DNA of 64,000 nucleotides from Parasedimentitalea huanghaiensis (GTDB lineage: Bacteria > Pseudomonadota > Alphaproteobacteria > Rhodobacterales > Rhodobacteraceae). Location: contig NZ_WQLV01000010.1 of the NCBI RefSeq assembly GCF_009753675.1, positions 105,585-169,584 on the forward strand, given 5' to 3'. This document shows, piece after piece, positions 28,639 to 37,486 of the stretch. The notes under the pieces were generated by a model that was not told the origin of the DNA, ran no database searches, and saw nothing but the letters and a program-made list of their open reading frames with translations. Position 1 is the stretch's first letter. Each line of letters starts with the position of its first letter. The position numbers and the translations under genes are program-made.

Positions 28639-29129
28639 TGTGCAGCCTCCTTTGCGGAATTCAGTTCACTTGCTGCCGCAAGGATGGATTTCACGATGTT
28701 CTGATATCCGGTGCAGCGGCAAATATTGCCAGCCATGCCAAAGCGAACCTCTTCTTCGGTTGGGTTTGCGTTTTCCTCAAGCAGTTTGGTTGCGCGGGTG
28801 ATCATTCCCGGTGTGCAGAACCCACATTGCAACCCGTGATGTTCACGAAAGCTCTCTTGCAGAACATGAAGGGCGTCGGGCTGGCCAATGCCTTCGACAG
28901 TGGTGATTTCGGCCCCATTGGCCTGCGCCACAAACATGGTGCAGGATTTTACCGACTTACCATCCACGGTCACAGTGCAGGCACCGCAATGAGAGGTGTC
29001 ACAACCAACGTGCGGGCCAGTGATGTTCAGTTTTTCACGCAGGGCGTAGATCAACAGATCGCGGGGCTCGGCCAGAAATTCATGATCCTCGCCGTTTACA
29101 TTCATCTTGATATGCATCTTGTCAAACAT
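28635..29129 (-). CDS. coxS: CO dehydrogenase small [2Fe-2S] subunit
   Basis: A 164-aa iron-sulfur subunit carrying two [2Fe-2S] clusters. The plant-ferredoxin-type N-terminal ligands are in [19 protein letters not shown] with a later CTMF; the C-terminal helical cluster is bound by [10 protein letters not shown] and [13 protein letters not shown]. It passes electrons from the Mo site of CoxL to FAD in CoxM. It sits 13 bp downstream of coxM and overlaps coxL. Confidence 0.95.
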   Translation of the reverse strand: MFDKMHIKMNVNGEDHEFLAEPRDLLIYALREKLNITGPHVGCDTSHCGACTVTVDGKSVKSCTMFVAQANGAEITTVEGIGQPDALHVLQESFREHHGLQCGFCTPGMITRATKLLEENANPTEEEVRFGMAGNICRCTGYQNIVKSILAAASELNSAKEAAQ

Positions 29130-29142
29130 TTGATGGTTTTCC

Positions 29143-29997
29143 TTACGCGCGGTCCCAGGCGCGAGTGATCGCGCGGGTCAGGATAATACCGGCCACATGG
29201 CGTTTGAACGCCACCGGGCCGCGGTTGTCTTCGGTTGGATCGATGTCGCCCAGCATGGCTGCGACGGCGGCTTTCATTGCCTCCGCGTCACAGGTCGTGC
29301 CTACCAATGCGTCCCCCGCATCTTCGGACCAGACCGGCACGTCGCTAAGATTGGTCATCGCAATTGAAGCTGTGGCAACTCTGCCCTCTGCCTTGGTGAT
29401 TTGGACCGCAGCCGCAGCCGTGGCGTAGTCGCCGATCTTGCGCTTTTGCTTTTCATAGGAATAACCACCGGTGGGCGCTGCAAAACGAACTGAGATCAGA
29501 ACCTCGTCATCTTCGCGGTCGGTCATATAGGCCGCTTCGTAATACTCACGGGCCGCAACCTTACGGGTGCCCTCAGGCCCCAACAGCTCAATCTGCGCGT
29601 CCAGACATTGCATCAGACCCGGCATATCGTTGCCCGGATCGCCATTGGCGATATTGCCACCCACAGTCCCCATGTACCGCACCTGAGGATCAGCAATCTG
29701 CAAAGCGGCTTCACTCAGGATAGGCGCCGCGGCTGACAGCCCATCGTGGTTGATCAACTCGTGCTGAGTAACCATCGCCCCAATGGTGATTGTGTCACCA
29801 TCAATGGTGATGCCTTTAAGGGCTGCAATGTCCTGAAGATCGATAAGATGCGGCACCTCGGCCATGCGCAGTTTCATCATCGGGATCAGGCTGTGCCCGC
29901 CCGCCATGACGCGCGCGTCATCGCCGTGTTCTTGCAAAAGGGCTATCACCCCTTCGACATCTTTTGGGCGATAATAGTCAAACGCCGCTGGTATCAT
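29143..29997 (-). CDS. coxM: CO dehydrogenase medium FAD subunit
   Basis: A 284-aa FAD-binding subunit. It begins [18 protein letters not shown]; the FAD motifs are [18 protein letters not shown] and [19 protein letters not shown]. The start at 29997 is set by a GGGAGG ribosome-binding site 8 nt upstream; the frame remains open 177 bp further but without family similarity. It is the first structural gene of the operon and follows a 336-bp promoter region with direct repeats. Confidence 0.94.
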   Translation of the reverse strand: MIPAAFDYYRPKDVEGVIALLQEHGDDARVMAGGHSLIPMMKLRMAEVPHLIDLQDIAALKGITIDGDTITIGAMVTQHELINHDGLSAAAPILSEAALQIADPQVRYMGTVGGNIANGDPGNDMPGLMQCLDAQIELLGPEGTRKVAAREYYEAAYMTDREDDEVLISVRFAAPTGGYSYEKQKRKIGDYATAAAAVQITKAEGRVATASIAMTNLSDVPVWSEDAGDALVGTTCDAEAMKAAVAAMLGDIDPTEDNRGPVAFKRHVAGIILTRAITRAWDRA

Positions 29998-30076
29998 TGC
30001 TGGTCCTCCCTGACGTGCAGTTGATCTGGCTAAGGGAAGACCTGCATGCTTTCGCATACGGAACCTGCTGTTTTGT

Positions 30077-30129
30077 ATCGAAATTCGCGATCTGCTGCAC
30101 GAAATGCGAATTACCCGCACGAAATGCGA
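30077..30129. promoter_or_regulatory. Direct repeats upstream of coxM, candidate LytTR (CoxC) operator
   Basis: The 13-mer GCACGAAATGCGA occurs perfectly at 30097-30109 and again at 30117-30129, exactly 20 bp apart (two helical turns). A degenerate third copy (TCGAAATTCGCGA, around 30078-30090) lies about 21 bp to the left. They end about 80-130 bp upstream of the coxM start. LytTR-domain regulators bind paired direct repeats on one helix face, and such a regulator (CoxC-like) is encoded next door. No other gene or strong hairpin was seen in the 336-bp interval 29998-30333. Confidence 0.6.
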
Positions 30130-30333
30130 TGACATTCTAACGTGTCCTGTAGGCGGGTGCGCCCCAACGGCCACTAAACAAATGGCTGGGTTGCTTTACT
30201 TGCAAGCGTTTCATCCGCCAACACACAGAGCCACACGATTAGCGATACAGGCGGAATGGATAGGGCATTAAAGAGAAGAAGGGCGGCGCTTCAGGAACTG
30301 ACGCCGTTCAGCGCCAAGATTGCAAATGAAACC

Positions 30334-31467
30334 TTAGACACCCAGTGTCGCGCGCACTTGCTTCAGTCGCGACCGGCTGACCGGCACTTTGGCCAGACCG
30401 GGAAGATCAAAATGGCAAATACCGTTGTCTTTCAGACGTTCAAAACTGATGACATGGGCAGGATTGATCAGATAGCTACGATGCGTTTTTAGAAAGGGAT
30501 TAGGTGCAACACGCTTTTCTGCCTCGGTGATGGACCAAGCGCAAAAGAACACACCATGCGCCGTATAGATGTGGGTGTAATGCCCTTCGGCCCGGATCGC
30601 GGCCACAGAATCCAGATCGGCAAAAAGCGTCTGGCCCTTCAGCTCGTAAGGGATCTGTTTTCCCCGCGGTTCGATTTCGATTGGCCCGCTCGCGACTTCC
30701 GCTATGGCCCCCTCCCCGCCTGTTTCTGCAACGACTGCTGGGACCACTTGCTGCGATGGTTCCAAAAACGTCACCCCAGTCAACAGGAAGGCACCGCATA
30801 GAACAAAACTGCTGAGCACAACGCCCATGGCCATAATTTCTTTTCCAATCGAAGGTCCAACTTCGTTGACTGAAGAATCGGCCACAAACCCAGTTCCGGC
30901 AATTGCGATAAAGTGCACGGCAACCACCGCCACGCCAAAACAAACCGTCCCCAACAGGATATTGCGATGGCTGCGTTGACCATAGGCAATCCAGAACGCC
31001 GCGATATTCAGCAGGCAGGAGGCCAACACGGCTAGGGTAATGCCCAAAGGGGTATAAAGCGCACGGCACATTTCCAATCCAGCCATGCCAATATAGTGCA
31101 TGGCAATTATGCCCAGCCCCACAATGGAGCCCGCACTGACTAACACCAGTGGCGTTCGTTCACGAAAGTGCAGCAACAACAAAGCAACGCCAACAACCAG
31201 TATCGCAACCAGCGCTGATGACAGGGTCACAGCCGCGTCATAGTAAAACAGGATCGGCAGTTGCAGGCCCAACATGGCTACAAAGTGCATCGACCAGATC
31301 CCACCGCCCAGCGAGATAGCCGCCAATGCAATCGACAGCTTCTTCTGCAAAGTGCTGCGCTGCGCCAATCCTTGGGTCAGACTCAGTCCAGTAAACCCCG
31401 CCATCAGCGCCACCAAAAGGGAGGCGCCGATCAGTGCTGGGTTGTGGGAGTAATCCAAAAATTGCAT
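30334..31467 (-). CDS. coxC: CoxC-like MHYT membrane sensor with LytTR DNA-binding domain
   Basis: A 377-aa regulator. Residues ~1-240 hold about seven membrane segments with three MHYT-type motifs: SMHFVAMLG, AMHYIGMAG and a weaker AVHFIAIAG. MHYT domains are thought to bind a metal and sense a diatomic gas (CO, NO or O2). After a linker, residues ~275-377 are a LytTR domain: LDSVAAIRAEGHYTHIYT, FLKTHRSYLINPAHVISFE and VPVSRSRLKQVRA. This architecture is that of CoxC/CoxH of carboxydotrophs. It lies directly upstream of coxM on the same strand and likely binds the direct repeats between them. Confidence 0.88.
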   Translation of the reverse strand: MQFLDYSHNPALIGASLLVALMAGFTGLSLTQGLAQRSTLQKKLSIALAAISLGGGIWSMHFVAMLGLQLPILFYYDAAVTLSSALVAILVVGVALLLLHFRERTPLVLVSAGSIVGLGIIAMHYIGMAGLEMCRALYTPLGITLAVLASCLLNIAAFWIAYGQRSHRNILLGTVCFGVAVVAVHFIAIAGTGFVADSSVNEVGPSIGKEIMAMGVVLSSFVLCGAFLLTGVTFLEPSQQVVPAVVAETGGEGAIAEVASGPIEIEPRGKQIPYELKGQTLFADLDSVAAIRAEGHYTHIYTAHGVFFCAWSITEAEKRVAPNPFLKTHRSYLINPAHVISFERLKDNGICHFDLPGLAKVPVSRSRLKQVRATLGV

Positions 31468-31548
31468 TACGCCTTATATCGTCGCCCGCTTTTTGCTGCA
31501 ATCGACTTGTCGAGATCCCTACACTTTGAAGGAGACTGTTCTCCGGTT

Positions 31549-32331
31549 TTAGAACCTGAGAGACAGGCAGGACATGCCGCCATCTAGTTTGGCACATTCA
31601 GAGTTGCTGATTTCAACAACCTGATAACCTTCCTTATCCAGCATCTCGGCGGTCCGTGGAAAACCAGACGCCATCAGCACCAGATTATTGAACCGGATCG
31701 CATTAGCAGCGGCCTCTTCCCCCTCTGCGACATGCAGCACGCGGTAACCCTCAAAACAGCCCGAAGCATCCAAACGTTTTGTCGACAGGATGGTCTCCGC
31801 ATCCATCAAAGAACAGTCGGTTTTGAAGTGCAACACGCCCGGTGGGGTAAAGACCTCACGCAGTTGGTGGCCCCATTCTGCGGCAATTTCAGCCAGATCA
31901 GCCACACCCTTGGCATCAGTGCGATCTGATCGACCCACTAAAATCTCGCGCCCGGTGACCAGTATGTCACCGCCCTCGACATGGCCGGGGCCTTTGATTT
32001 CGCGCACATCGTCATAGCAGTCGCGAATGGTGGGCAACATTTCTGCCACTTCGCCCATCCGGGACGGCGCGCCGGGGCGCATCATGATCGCCCCCTGAGG
32101 CAGGCACAGGGTGGTATCCTCAACAAACACCGCATCCGGGTGCGCCTCGATCGCATTCAGTTCGATCACCTTGGCACCGGTGCTTTTTAGCGCAGCAACG
32201 TAATCCGCGTGGGCTGCCAGCATTTTGTCTAGGTCCGGGGTGCCGATATCTTCGGCACGCAACCCGTCAACGATACTGGCCGAAGGACGCCGGGTGATGG
32301 CGCGGGTGAATTCATATGTAGGATTGCTCAT
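31549..32331 (-). CDS. Dimethylarginine dimethylaminohydrolase (DDAH)-like amidinotransferase-fold enzyme
   Basis: A 260-aa guanidine-modifying hydrolase. DDAH splits N-methylated arginines into citrulline and (di)methylamine. Visible: PDAVFVEDTTLCLP (substrate Asp/Glu), GHVEGGDILVTGREILVGRS, the catalytic His in GVLHFKTDCSLMD, and the nucleophilic Cys in DGGMSCLSLRF at the extreme C-terminus, as expected. It is downstream of the AruI-like gene (15-bp gap) in the same operon as the arginine transaminase. Methylarginine is the family substrate; another guanidino compound of the AruH/AruI route (for example 2-keto or guanidinobutyrate-type) is conceivable. Confidence 0.82.
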   Translation of the reverse strand: MSNPTYEFTRAITRRPSASIVDGLRAEDIGTPDLDKMLAAHADYVAALKSTGAKVIELNAIEAHPDAVFVEDTTLCLPQGAIMMRPGAPSRMGEVAEMLPTIRDCYDDVREIKGPGHVEGGDILVTGREILVGRSDRTDAKGVADLAEIAAEWGHQLREVFTPPGVLHFKTDCSLMDAETILSTKRLDASGCFEGYRVLHVAEGEEAAANAIRFNNLVLMASGFPRTAEMLDKEGYQVVEISNSECAKLDGGMSCLSLRF

Positions 32332-32346
32332 GTCAGTCTCGTCAGT

Positions 32347-33945
32347 TCAGGAGGGCGTAAAGACCGGCGCCTCGATTTCAATCATGCAGGGGCCCGTGAC
32401 GTCGGCACAGGCCGTCACCGCAGTAGCCACAGCTTGTGGGTCGGTCCCGCATTTCTGGTGAGGGATGCCAAAGGACAGCGCAGTTGCCTCAAAATTCGGC
32501 GGGGTCGGATCGCAGCCCACCACTGTGACGCCAACGTCTTGCATCGACGTCGCGATCTCGCGGTAGCCATGGTTGTTCCACACCACAAAGATAATGGGCA
32601 GCTTTTCGTCCACGGCCGCCATGATCTCTGGCAGGCTGAACTGCGCCCCGCCATCGCCAGCGATGCAGATAACCCGCGCGCCCAGATCGGCAATCGCCGC
32701 GCCAATGGCCGCTGGAATCGCATACCCCAGTGCGCCATACCCGGTGGCCGCATTGAACCAGCCCCCTGCCCTGTCATGGTCATAGTACAGATTGCCCGCA
32801 TAGATCGGTTGGGTTGAATCACCGACCATGACTGCGCCGGGCGCAGCAAGACGCATCGCGTCAAGGATCTGGACTTGAGATCGGTACGCCGGGCCGAGCT
32901 CTTCAAAAGCCGCTGTTCGCGTCTGCGCGGCACGGCCGGCCCCAGCCCCAGTAGATGAGTTCTTGCGACGCAGGTCAGCAATCAGAACATCAAGTACAGC
33001 TCTCGCATCGCCTTGCAAACCAATCTCCGCCGGATGCCGGCCAATCTGTTCGCTACAACAATCAATCCGAATAAGCCCCTGCATCCGGGCCATACTGCCG
33101 GTGGCATACATGTCATAATCCGTCGGCCCCAGTTCGGTGCCTACAGCCAGAACCACATCCGCGCCTTCGATCAGGTCGCGCACGGCCTGCAAACTGGGAC
33201 TGGCAGGAACCCCCAGTGGGTGGTCATGCATGACACCTCGGGCATTCACCGTCTGCACCACCGGGGCATCCAGACGCTCGGCCAAATCGCGAACCAAATC
33301 TGCCGCAGCAACAGACCCGCCACCAGCCAGAATGACCGGGGCTTTGGCCACCTCTAACGCGTTCAGTGCCCGAGACACCTGACCCGGATCCAATGTAGTT
33401 TGACTACCAGTTTCCGTCGTAACAGAGGTTTCAACGTAGTCCCCTCCGGCCACATCCAGCGGAATTTCCACATGGGTTGGTCCCGGTCTGCCACTGGAAA
33501 AGGGTAGAAAGGCCTTGGTTAGAGCCGACGACAGATCGTCCGACTGACACACCTGCGCAGACACAAGAGCAACCGTGGACACCATCGCGTGCTGGTTGGG
33601 CAATTCATGCAGACAGCCCAACCCTCTGCCCAGTGACGACAGATGATTAACGCCAGAGACCACTAACATCGGGATACTATCCGCTCGGGCCTGCGCCATT
33701 GGGGTCAACGTGTTGGTCAACCCCGGTCCGGTGATGACAAAAGCCACGCCTGGCTTGCCAGACACACGGGCATAGCCATCCGCCATAAACCCAGCACCCT
33801 GTTCATGGCGCGGCGTTACATGACGGATACCCGAAGCCGCAAGGCCCCGGTACAGTTCCACAGTGTGCACACCCGGAATGCCAAAGACAGTATCAACGCC
33901 ACGTTCGGCCAGTTGCGTGACCAGCGCTTCTCCGATGCTGGTCAT
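32347..33945 (-). CDS. aruI: 5-guanidino-2-oxopentanoate (2-ketoarginine) decarboxylase, AruI-like ThDP enzyme
   Basis: A 532-aa thiamine-diphosphate enzyme of the acetolactate-synthase fold. The N-terminus closely resembles Pseudomonas AruI: GIPGVHTVELYRGLAASG, RHVTPRHEQGAGFMADGYA (catalytic Glu in HEQGA) and VAFVITGPGLTNT. The ThDP/Mg site is CIAGDGGAQFSLPE with a following VVWNNHGYREI. AruI decarboxylates 2-ketoarginine to 4-guanidinobutyraldehyde in the arginine transaminase pathway. Start ATG 33945 overlaps the aruH stop by 4 bp; the longer ORF lies inside aruH. The adjacent AruH-like gene strongly supports the call. Confidence 0.85.
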   Translation of the reverse strand: MTSIGEALVTQLAERGVDTVFGIPGVHTVELYRGLAASGIRHVTPRHEQGAGFMADGYARVSGKPGVAFVITGPGLTNTLTPMAQARADSIPMLVVSGVNHLSSLGRGLGCLHELPNQHAMVSTVALVSAQVCQSDDLSSALTKAFLPFSSGRPGPTHVEIPLDVAGGDYVETSVTTETGSQTTLDPGQVSRALNALEVAKAPVILAGGGSVAAADLVRDLAERLDAPVVQTVNARGVMHDHPLGVPASPSLQAVRDLIEGADVVLAVGTELGPTDYDMYATGSMARMQGLIRIDCCSEQIGRHPAEIGLQGDARAVLDVLIADLRRKNSSTGAGAGRAAQTRTAAFEELGPAYRSQVQILDAMRLAAPGAVMVGDSTQPIYAGNLYYDHDRAGGWFNAATGYGALGYAIPAAIGAAIADLGARVICIAGDGGAQFSLPEIMAAVDEKLPIIFVVWNNHGYREIATSMQDVGVTVVGCDPTPPNFEATALSFGIPHQKCGTDPQAVATAVTACADVTGPCMIEIEAPVFTPS

Positions 33946-35129
33946 GCGACGTCCTTTTGCAGGCTGGTGGCGTGCGAAACGATACGCTCGATTGCCGTTT
34001 CGAATGACGAGTCGTCGATGGTCAGAGCCACCCTCACCCAATCGGCCATGGTGGTCCCAAACGAGGTTCCCGGCATCACCGCAACCCCGCCATTTTCCAG
34101 CAGATGTTCAGCATAGGCCTGCCCGTCCAAACCGGTACAGGCCACATTGATCATCGCAAACATACCAGCCTGGGGCTGATGCACCGTCAAATCCGTTTCC
34201 TGCGTCAACCGGTCATAGAGTTTTGCAGCCCGCGCGGCATAGCGGTTACGCATCCCTTCTGCGACCGGGGAGCCTTCGCGTACAGCCATTTCGGTCATAT
34301 CGGCGATAAAGGGCTGATTGCCAAACAACATGGTTTCAGACAGCGGCAACAAGGCTTCGGTGAAAGCAGCTGGACCAACACACCAGCCACTGCGGAACCC
34401 CGGTGCAGCATGCGACTTGGAGATCGAAGAGACCGCGATTACCCGGTCCGCATAGACGCTGCGCGACAAGGGTGACACAAATTCAGCCCCATCAAAGACC
34501 AACTGGTCATAGACCTCGTCCGAAATGATCCACAGATCATGTTTCAGGGCCAGTTCGCCAATGGCGTCGATGTCTTCAACCGTCAGGATTGATCCAGTTG
34601 GATTGTGCGGCGTGGTCAGCAGTACGGCACGGGTTTTGTCCGTAATTCGGGCAGCAATATCTGCTGCCTGAATGCGAAACCCATGTTCAGGCCGCAGCGG
34701 CACCGGGACCATCTCAGCGCCCGAGGCCCGCACAACCCCTTCGTAAGTGGCATACATCGGGTCTCCGACCAGCACCTCATCCCCGGCCTCGGCAACTCCC
34801 ATCATCACGGCGTAAAGTGATGTTTGAGTGCCGGGAAAACATAAGAACTGATTGGTTTCAAAAACGCGGCCAGTGGACTTGGAATAGTGTTCGGCCAGCG
34901 CAGCCAGCAACCCGGCCTCGCCCCGGCCATCTGAATAGGTCGTCCGTCCTGCCTTCATCGCCGAGATAGCTGTGTCTGCCATAATGTCCGGCGTCGGCAC
35001 GTCTGGCTCTCCAATGGTCATCTCAACGATATCGGCGCCTTGCCGAACCATTTCCTTGGCGCGCAGGTGCACTTCCCATTTGGCGCCACCTAGGCCTGCA
35101 AGGCGCTGTGTAACCGCAGTCGTTTTCAT
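33942..35129 (-). CDS. aruH: Arginine:pyruvate transaminase, AruH-like
   Basis: A 395-aa class I PLP aminotransferase similar to Pseudomonas AruH. Features: the N-terminal QRLAGLGGAKWEVHLRAKEM, MYATYEGVVRASGAEMVPVP, TTPHNPTGSIL, WIISDEVYDQLVFDG and the PLP Lys in SSISKSHAAPGFRSGW. AruH transfers the amino group of L-arginine to pyruvate giving 2-ketoarginine and alanine. The ATG at 35129 overlaps the TetR stop (ATGA), and the gene is followed with overlap by the AruI-like decarboxylase, giving the regulator-transaminase-decarboxylase-hydrolase order. A methylated arginine substrate would be consistent with the DDAH-like gene. Confidence 0.83.
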   Translation of the reverse strand: MKTTAVTQRLAGLGGAKWEVHLRAKEMVRQGADIVEMTIGEPDVPTPDIMADTAISAMKAGRTTYSDGRGEAGLLAALAEHYSKSTGRVFETNQFLCFPGTQTSLYAVMMGVAEAGDEVLVGDPMYATYEGVVRASGAEMVPVPLRPEHGFRIQAADIAARITDKTRAVLLTTPHNPTGSILTVEDIDAIGELALKHDLWIISDEVYDQLVFDGAEFVSPLSRSVYADRVIAVSSISKSHAAPGFRSGWCVGPAAFTEALLPLSETMLFGNQPFIADMTEMAVREGSPVAEGMRNRYAARAAKLYDRLTQETDLTVHQPQAGMFAMINVACTGLDGQAYAEHLLENGGVAVMPGTSFGTTMADWVRVALTIDDSSFETAIERIVSHATSLQKDVA

Positions 35130-35788
35130 GGCTGGTTTGCCCTCTGTTCCAAGTCTAATCCAATAATTGCGCCGACCGATTCGACGCCAATGCCCGGCAA
35201 CTCCCCCGGAGCAAAAGCATCTGGCAGCGCACCTCCCTCGAGCCAAAGCCCGTCAATCACACCGTTGCAGGCGGTTGCCAGATGATGCAGGCGTGTATCT
35301 GAAACAGATTGTCCGGCCTCGTCCAAAGCTGCCCGGATCAAGTCCTGCAACCGGTCCCGAAAATCGGCATATGTGCGCTCGTGAGTGGCCTTCATCTGCG
35401 CATCCTGCTGCACCTTGTTGAGGAAACTAGCCCAAAGAGCCACCGCCCTAGGATCAGCCACTGGTGGTTCCAGCGAGGTCCTGACCAAAGCGGCCAAATG
35501 GTCCCGTGCTGTCCCCTGCACCTTCGCCGCTATAGTAAAGGTCAGATCGGTCATTTCGGTCATGTGAGTTTCATAAGCCGCCGTCACCAATTCTTCCTTG
35601 GTCGAGAAGTAGTGCCGGATCAGGCCCTGGGTCACATCTGCCCGTTCGGCAATCGCCCGCACTGTTGCTCCCCGCACGCCCTTTTCAGCTACCAGGGACA
35701 AAGTGGCCTGTATTAAAGCCTCTTTTCGCTGATCCGCTGTTTCGCGTTTAAACTTGCGGCGGGCGTCGTTCACTAGGCTTCCTTTCAC
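35126..35788 (-). CDS. TetR-family regulator (BetI-like)
   Basis: A 220-aa TetR-type repressor. The N-terminal HTH includes ATVRAIAERADVTQGLIRHYF followed by STKEELVTAAYE, close to the BetI group that senses small cationic compounds. The C-terminal ligand domain is helical. It is first in the aru-like minus-strand operon and divergent from the amino-acid ABC transporter, so it probably controls both from the intergenic palindrome at 35792-35823. The ligand may be a guanidino or betaine-like molecule. Confidence 0.85.
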   Translation of the reverse strand: MKGSLVNDARRKFKRETADQRKEALIQATLSLVAEKGVRGATVRAIAERADVTQGLIRHYFSTKEELVTAAYETHMTEMTDLTFTIAAKVQGTARDHLAALVRTSLEPPVADPRAVALWASFLNKVQQDAQMKATHERTYADFRDRLQDLIRAALDEAGQSVSDTRLHHLATACNGVIDGLWLEGGALPDAFAPGELPGIGVESVGAIIGLDLEQRANQP

Positions 35789-35791
35789 AGA

Positions 35792-35823
35792 CTTCGTATT
35801 TATACACTTGCATAATTACGAAG
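35792..35823. promoter_or_regulatory. Inverted repeat, candidate TetR operator between divergent operons
   Basis: CTTCGTA at 35792-35798 is matched by TACGAAG at 35817-35823, a perfect 7-bp inverted repeat with an 18-bp AT-rich spacer. It lies 4 bp upstream of the TetR start and 42 bp upstream of the transporter ATPase start, where it could block both promoters. Confidence 0.5.
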
Positions 35824-35864
35824 CTTGCGCCTTACTACAAGCACAAATGTGAGGAAGCCGGAAA

Positions 35865-36662
35865 ATGCCGACAGCTGCATCTGCAAAGCCATCACCCGAG
35901 TCTGACACGCTTGGCGAAGCCATTCAGGTCGAGGATCTGCACAAGTCTTTTGGTTCGCTCGAAGTCCTGAAAGGCGTGTCACTAAACGCGCATAAGGGTG
36001 ACGTAGTGGCGATCATTGGTGGCTCCGGGTCCGGTAAATCGACGATGCTGCGCTGCATCAATTTTCTAGAGACCCCAACTTCGGGCAAGATCACCATCGA
36101 TGGTGAGCAGGTCGAAATGAATGCCGATGGCAGCCCGGCCAATCGGCGTCAGATCGAACGCATTCGCACCCGACTGGCGATGGTGTTTCAACAGTTCAAT
36201 CTATGGACACATCGCACGTTGTTGGAAAACGTGATCGAGGTGCCCGTTCATGTTTTGAAAGTACCGCGCACCGAAGCCATCGCACAGGCCAGGATTCTGC
36301 TGGACCGTGTGGGTTTGGGCGATAAGGCTGATACCTTTCCCGCCTACCTGTCCGGGGGTCAGCAACAACGCGCCGCAATTGCCCGCGCGCTGGCGGTGGA
36401 CCCCAATGTAATGCTATTTGACGAACCCACATCGGCGCTGGACCCGGAACTGGTAGGCGAGGTGCTGACGGTCATCCGCGATCTGGCCGCCGAAGGCCGC
36501 ACCATGTTGCTGGTCACCCATGAAATGAAGTTCGCACGCGAGGTGGCCAACCACGTCGTATACCTGTTCGAAGGCCGAATCGAAGAGCAGGGCCCACCTG
36601 CCGAAGTCTTTGGAAACCCACAGTCGGCCCGACTGAAACAGTTTCTCAGTTCGGTCGCCTAA
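35865..36662 (+). CDS. Basic amino-acid ABC transporter ATPase (HisP/ArtP-like)
   Basis: A 265-aa ATPase of the polar-amino-acid (PAAT) importer family. Walker A is GGSGSGKSTMLR, Q-loop MVFQQFNLW, signature YLSGGQQQRAAIARAL, Walker B VMLFDEPTSALDPE, and switch LVTHEMKFAREVA. The HisP-typical insert around EMNADGSPANRRQIERIRTR is present. It leads the plus-strand operon ATPase-binding protein-permease-permease, divergent from the TetR/aru-like genes, so it probably imports arginine or a guanidino/methylated analogue. Confidence 0.92.
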   Translation: MPTAASAKPSPESDTLGEAIQVEDLHKSFGSLEVLKGVSLNAHKGDVVAIIGGSGSGKSTMLRCINFLETPTSGKITIDGEQVEMNADGSPANRRQIERIRTRLAMVFQQFNLWTHRTLLENVIEVPVHVLKVPRTEAIAQARILLDRVGLGDKADTFPAYLSGGQQQRAAIARALAVDPNVMLFDEPTSALDPELVGEVLTVIRDLAAEGRTMLLVTHEMKFAREVANHVVYLFEGRIEEQGPPAEVFGNPQSARLKQFLSSVA

Positions 36663-36706
36663 CCACCAAGATTGACTCTAAATATGACAATTCAGGGAGA
36701 AACGTC

Positions 36707-37477
36707 ATGAAAGTGAAGACCATTCTTGCCGCCACAGTTGCAGCACTCACCCTTGCTGCAGGCGCTGCCAGTGCTGAGCAGGTCAAAATTGGCATCGCTG
36801 CCGAAGCTTATCCTCCGTTTGCATCGGTTGATTCATCCGGCACATGGGTTGGCTGGGAAATCGAAGTCATCGACGCAGTCTGCGCTGCTGCCGAACTGGA
36901 CTGCGTGATCACCCCTGTCGCATGGGACGGCATCATTCCCTCGCTGACCGGTCAGCAGATCGACGCCATCATGGCCTCGATGTCGATCACAGAAGAGCGG
37001 TCCAAAACCATCGACTTTTCGAACGCATACTACAACACACCTGCCGTGATCGTAGCTGACAAATCGATGGACATCGAACCAACTCCTGAATCACTTGCAG
37101 GCAAGATCATCGGTATTCAGGCCTCGACCATCCACCAGGCCTATGCGCAGGCCTACTTCAAAGACTCCGAAATCCGAGTGTATCAAACACAGGACGAAGC
37201 CAACCAGGATCTGTTCGCTGGCCGCATCGATGCGACCCAGGCCGACAGCATCGCCATGGCTGATTTCGTTGGGTCCGACGCTGGCGGGTGCTGCGAAATC
37301 AAAGGCCCGGTTGCAAATGACGAAGCCATCCTGGGCAAAGGCGTAGGTGCCGGCACCCGCAAAGGCGACGACGCATTGCAAACCGCTTTGAATGCGGGCA
37401 TCGCGGCTATCTTGGCCGATGGCACGCATGAAAAAATCACCGCGCGCTACTTCAACGCCAGCATCTACAGCGAATAA
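36707..37477 (+). CDS. Basic amino-acid ABC transporter substrate-binding protein
   Basis: A 256-aa periplasmic binding protein (SBP family 3). Signal peptide: AATVAALTLAAGAASA with cleavage after Ala about residue 23. The family pattern follows: AEAYPPFASVDSSGTWVGWE and DAIMASMSITEERSKTIDFS. It resembles Lys/Arg/Orn-binding proteins, although three clustered Cys residues (GGCCEIKG plus earlier LDCV) are unusual. A GGGAGAAACGTC ribosome-binding region precedes the ATG. It is located between the ATPase and permease genes. Confidence 0.9.
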   Translation: MKVKTILAATVAALTLAAGAASAEQVKIGIAAEAYPPFASVDSSGTWVGWEIEVIDAVCAAAELDCVITPVAWDGIIPSLTGQQIDAIMASMSITEERSKTIDFSNAYYNTPAVIVADKSMDIEPTPESLAGKIIGIQASTIHQAYAQAYFKDSEIRVYQTQDEANQDLFAGRIDATQADSIAMADFVGSDAGGCCEIKGPVANDEAILGKGVGAGTRKGDDALQTALNAGIAAILADGTHEKITARYFNASIYSE

Positions 37478-37486
37478 GATCTCGCT

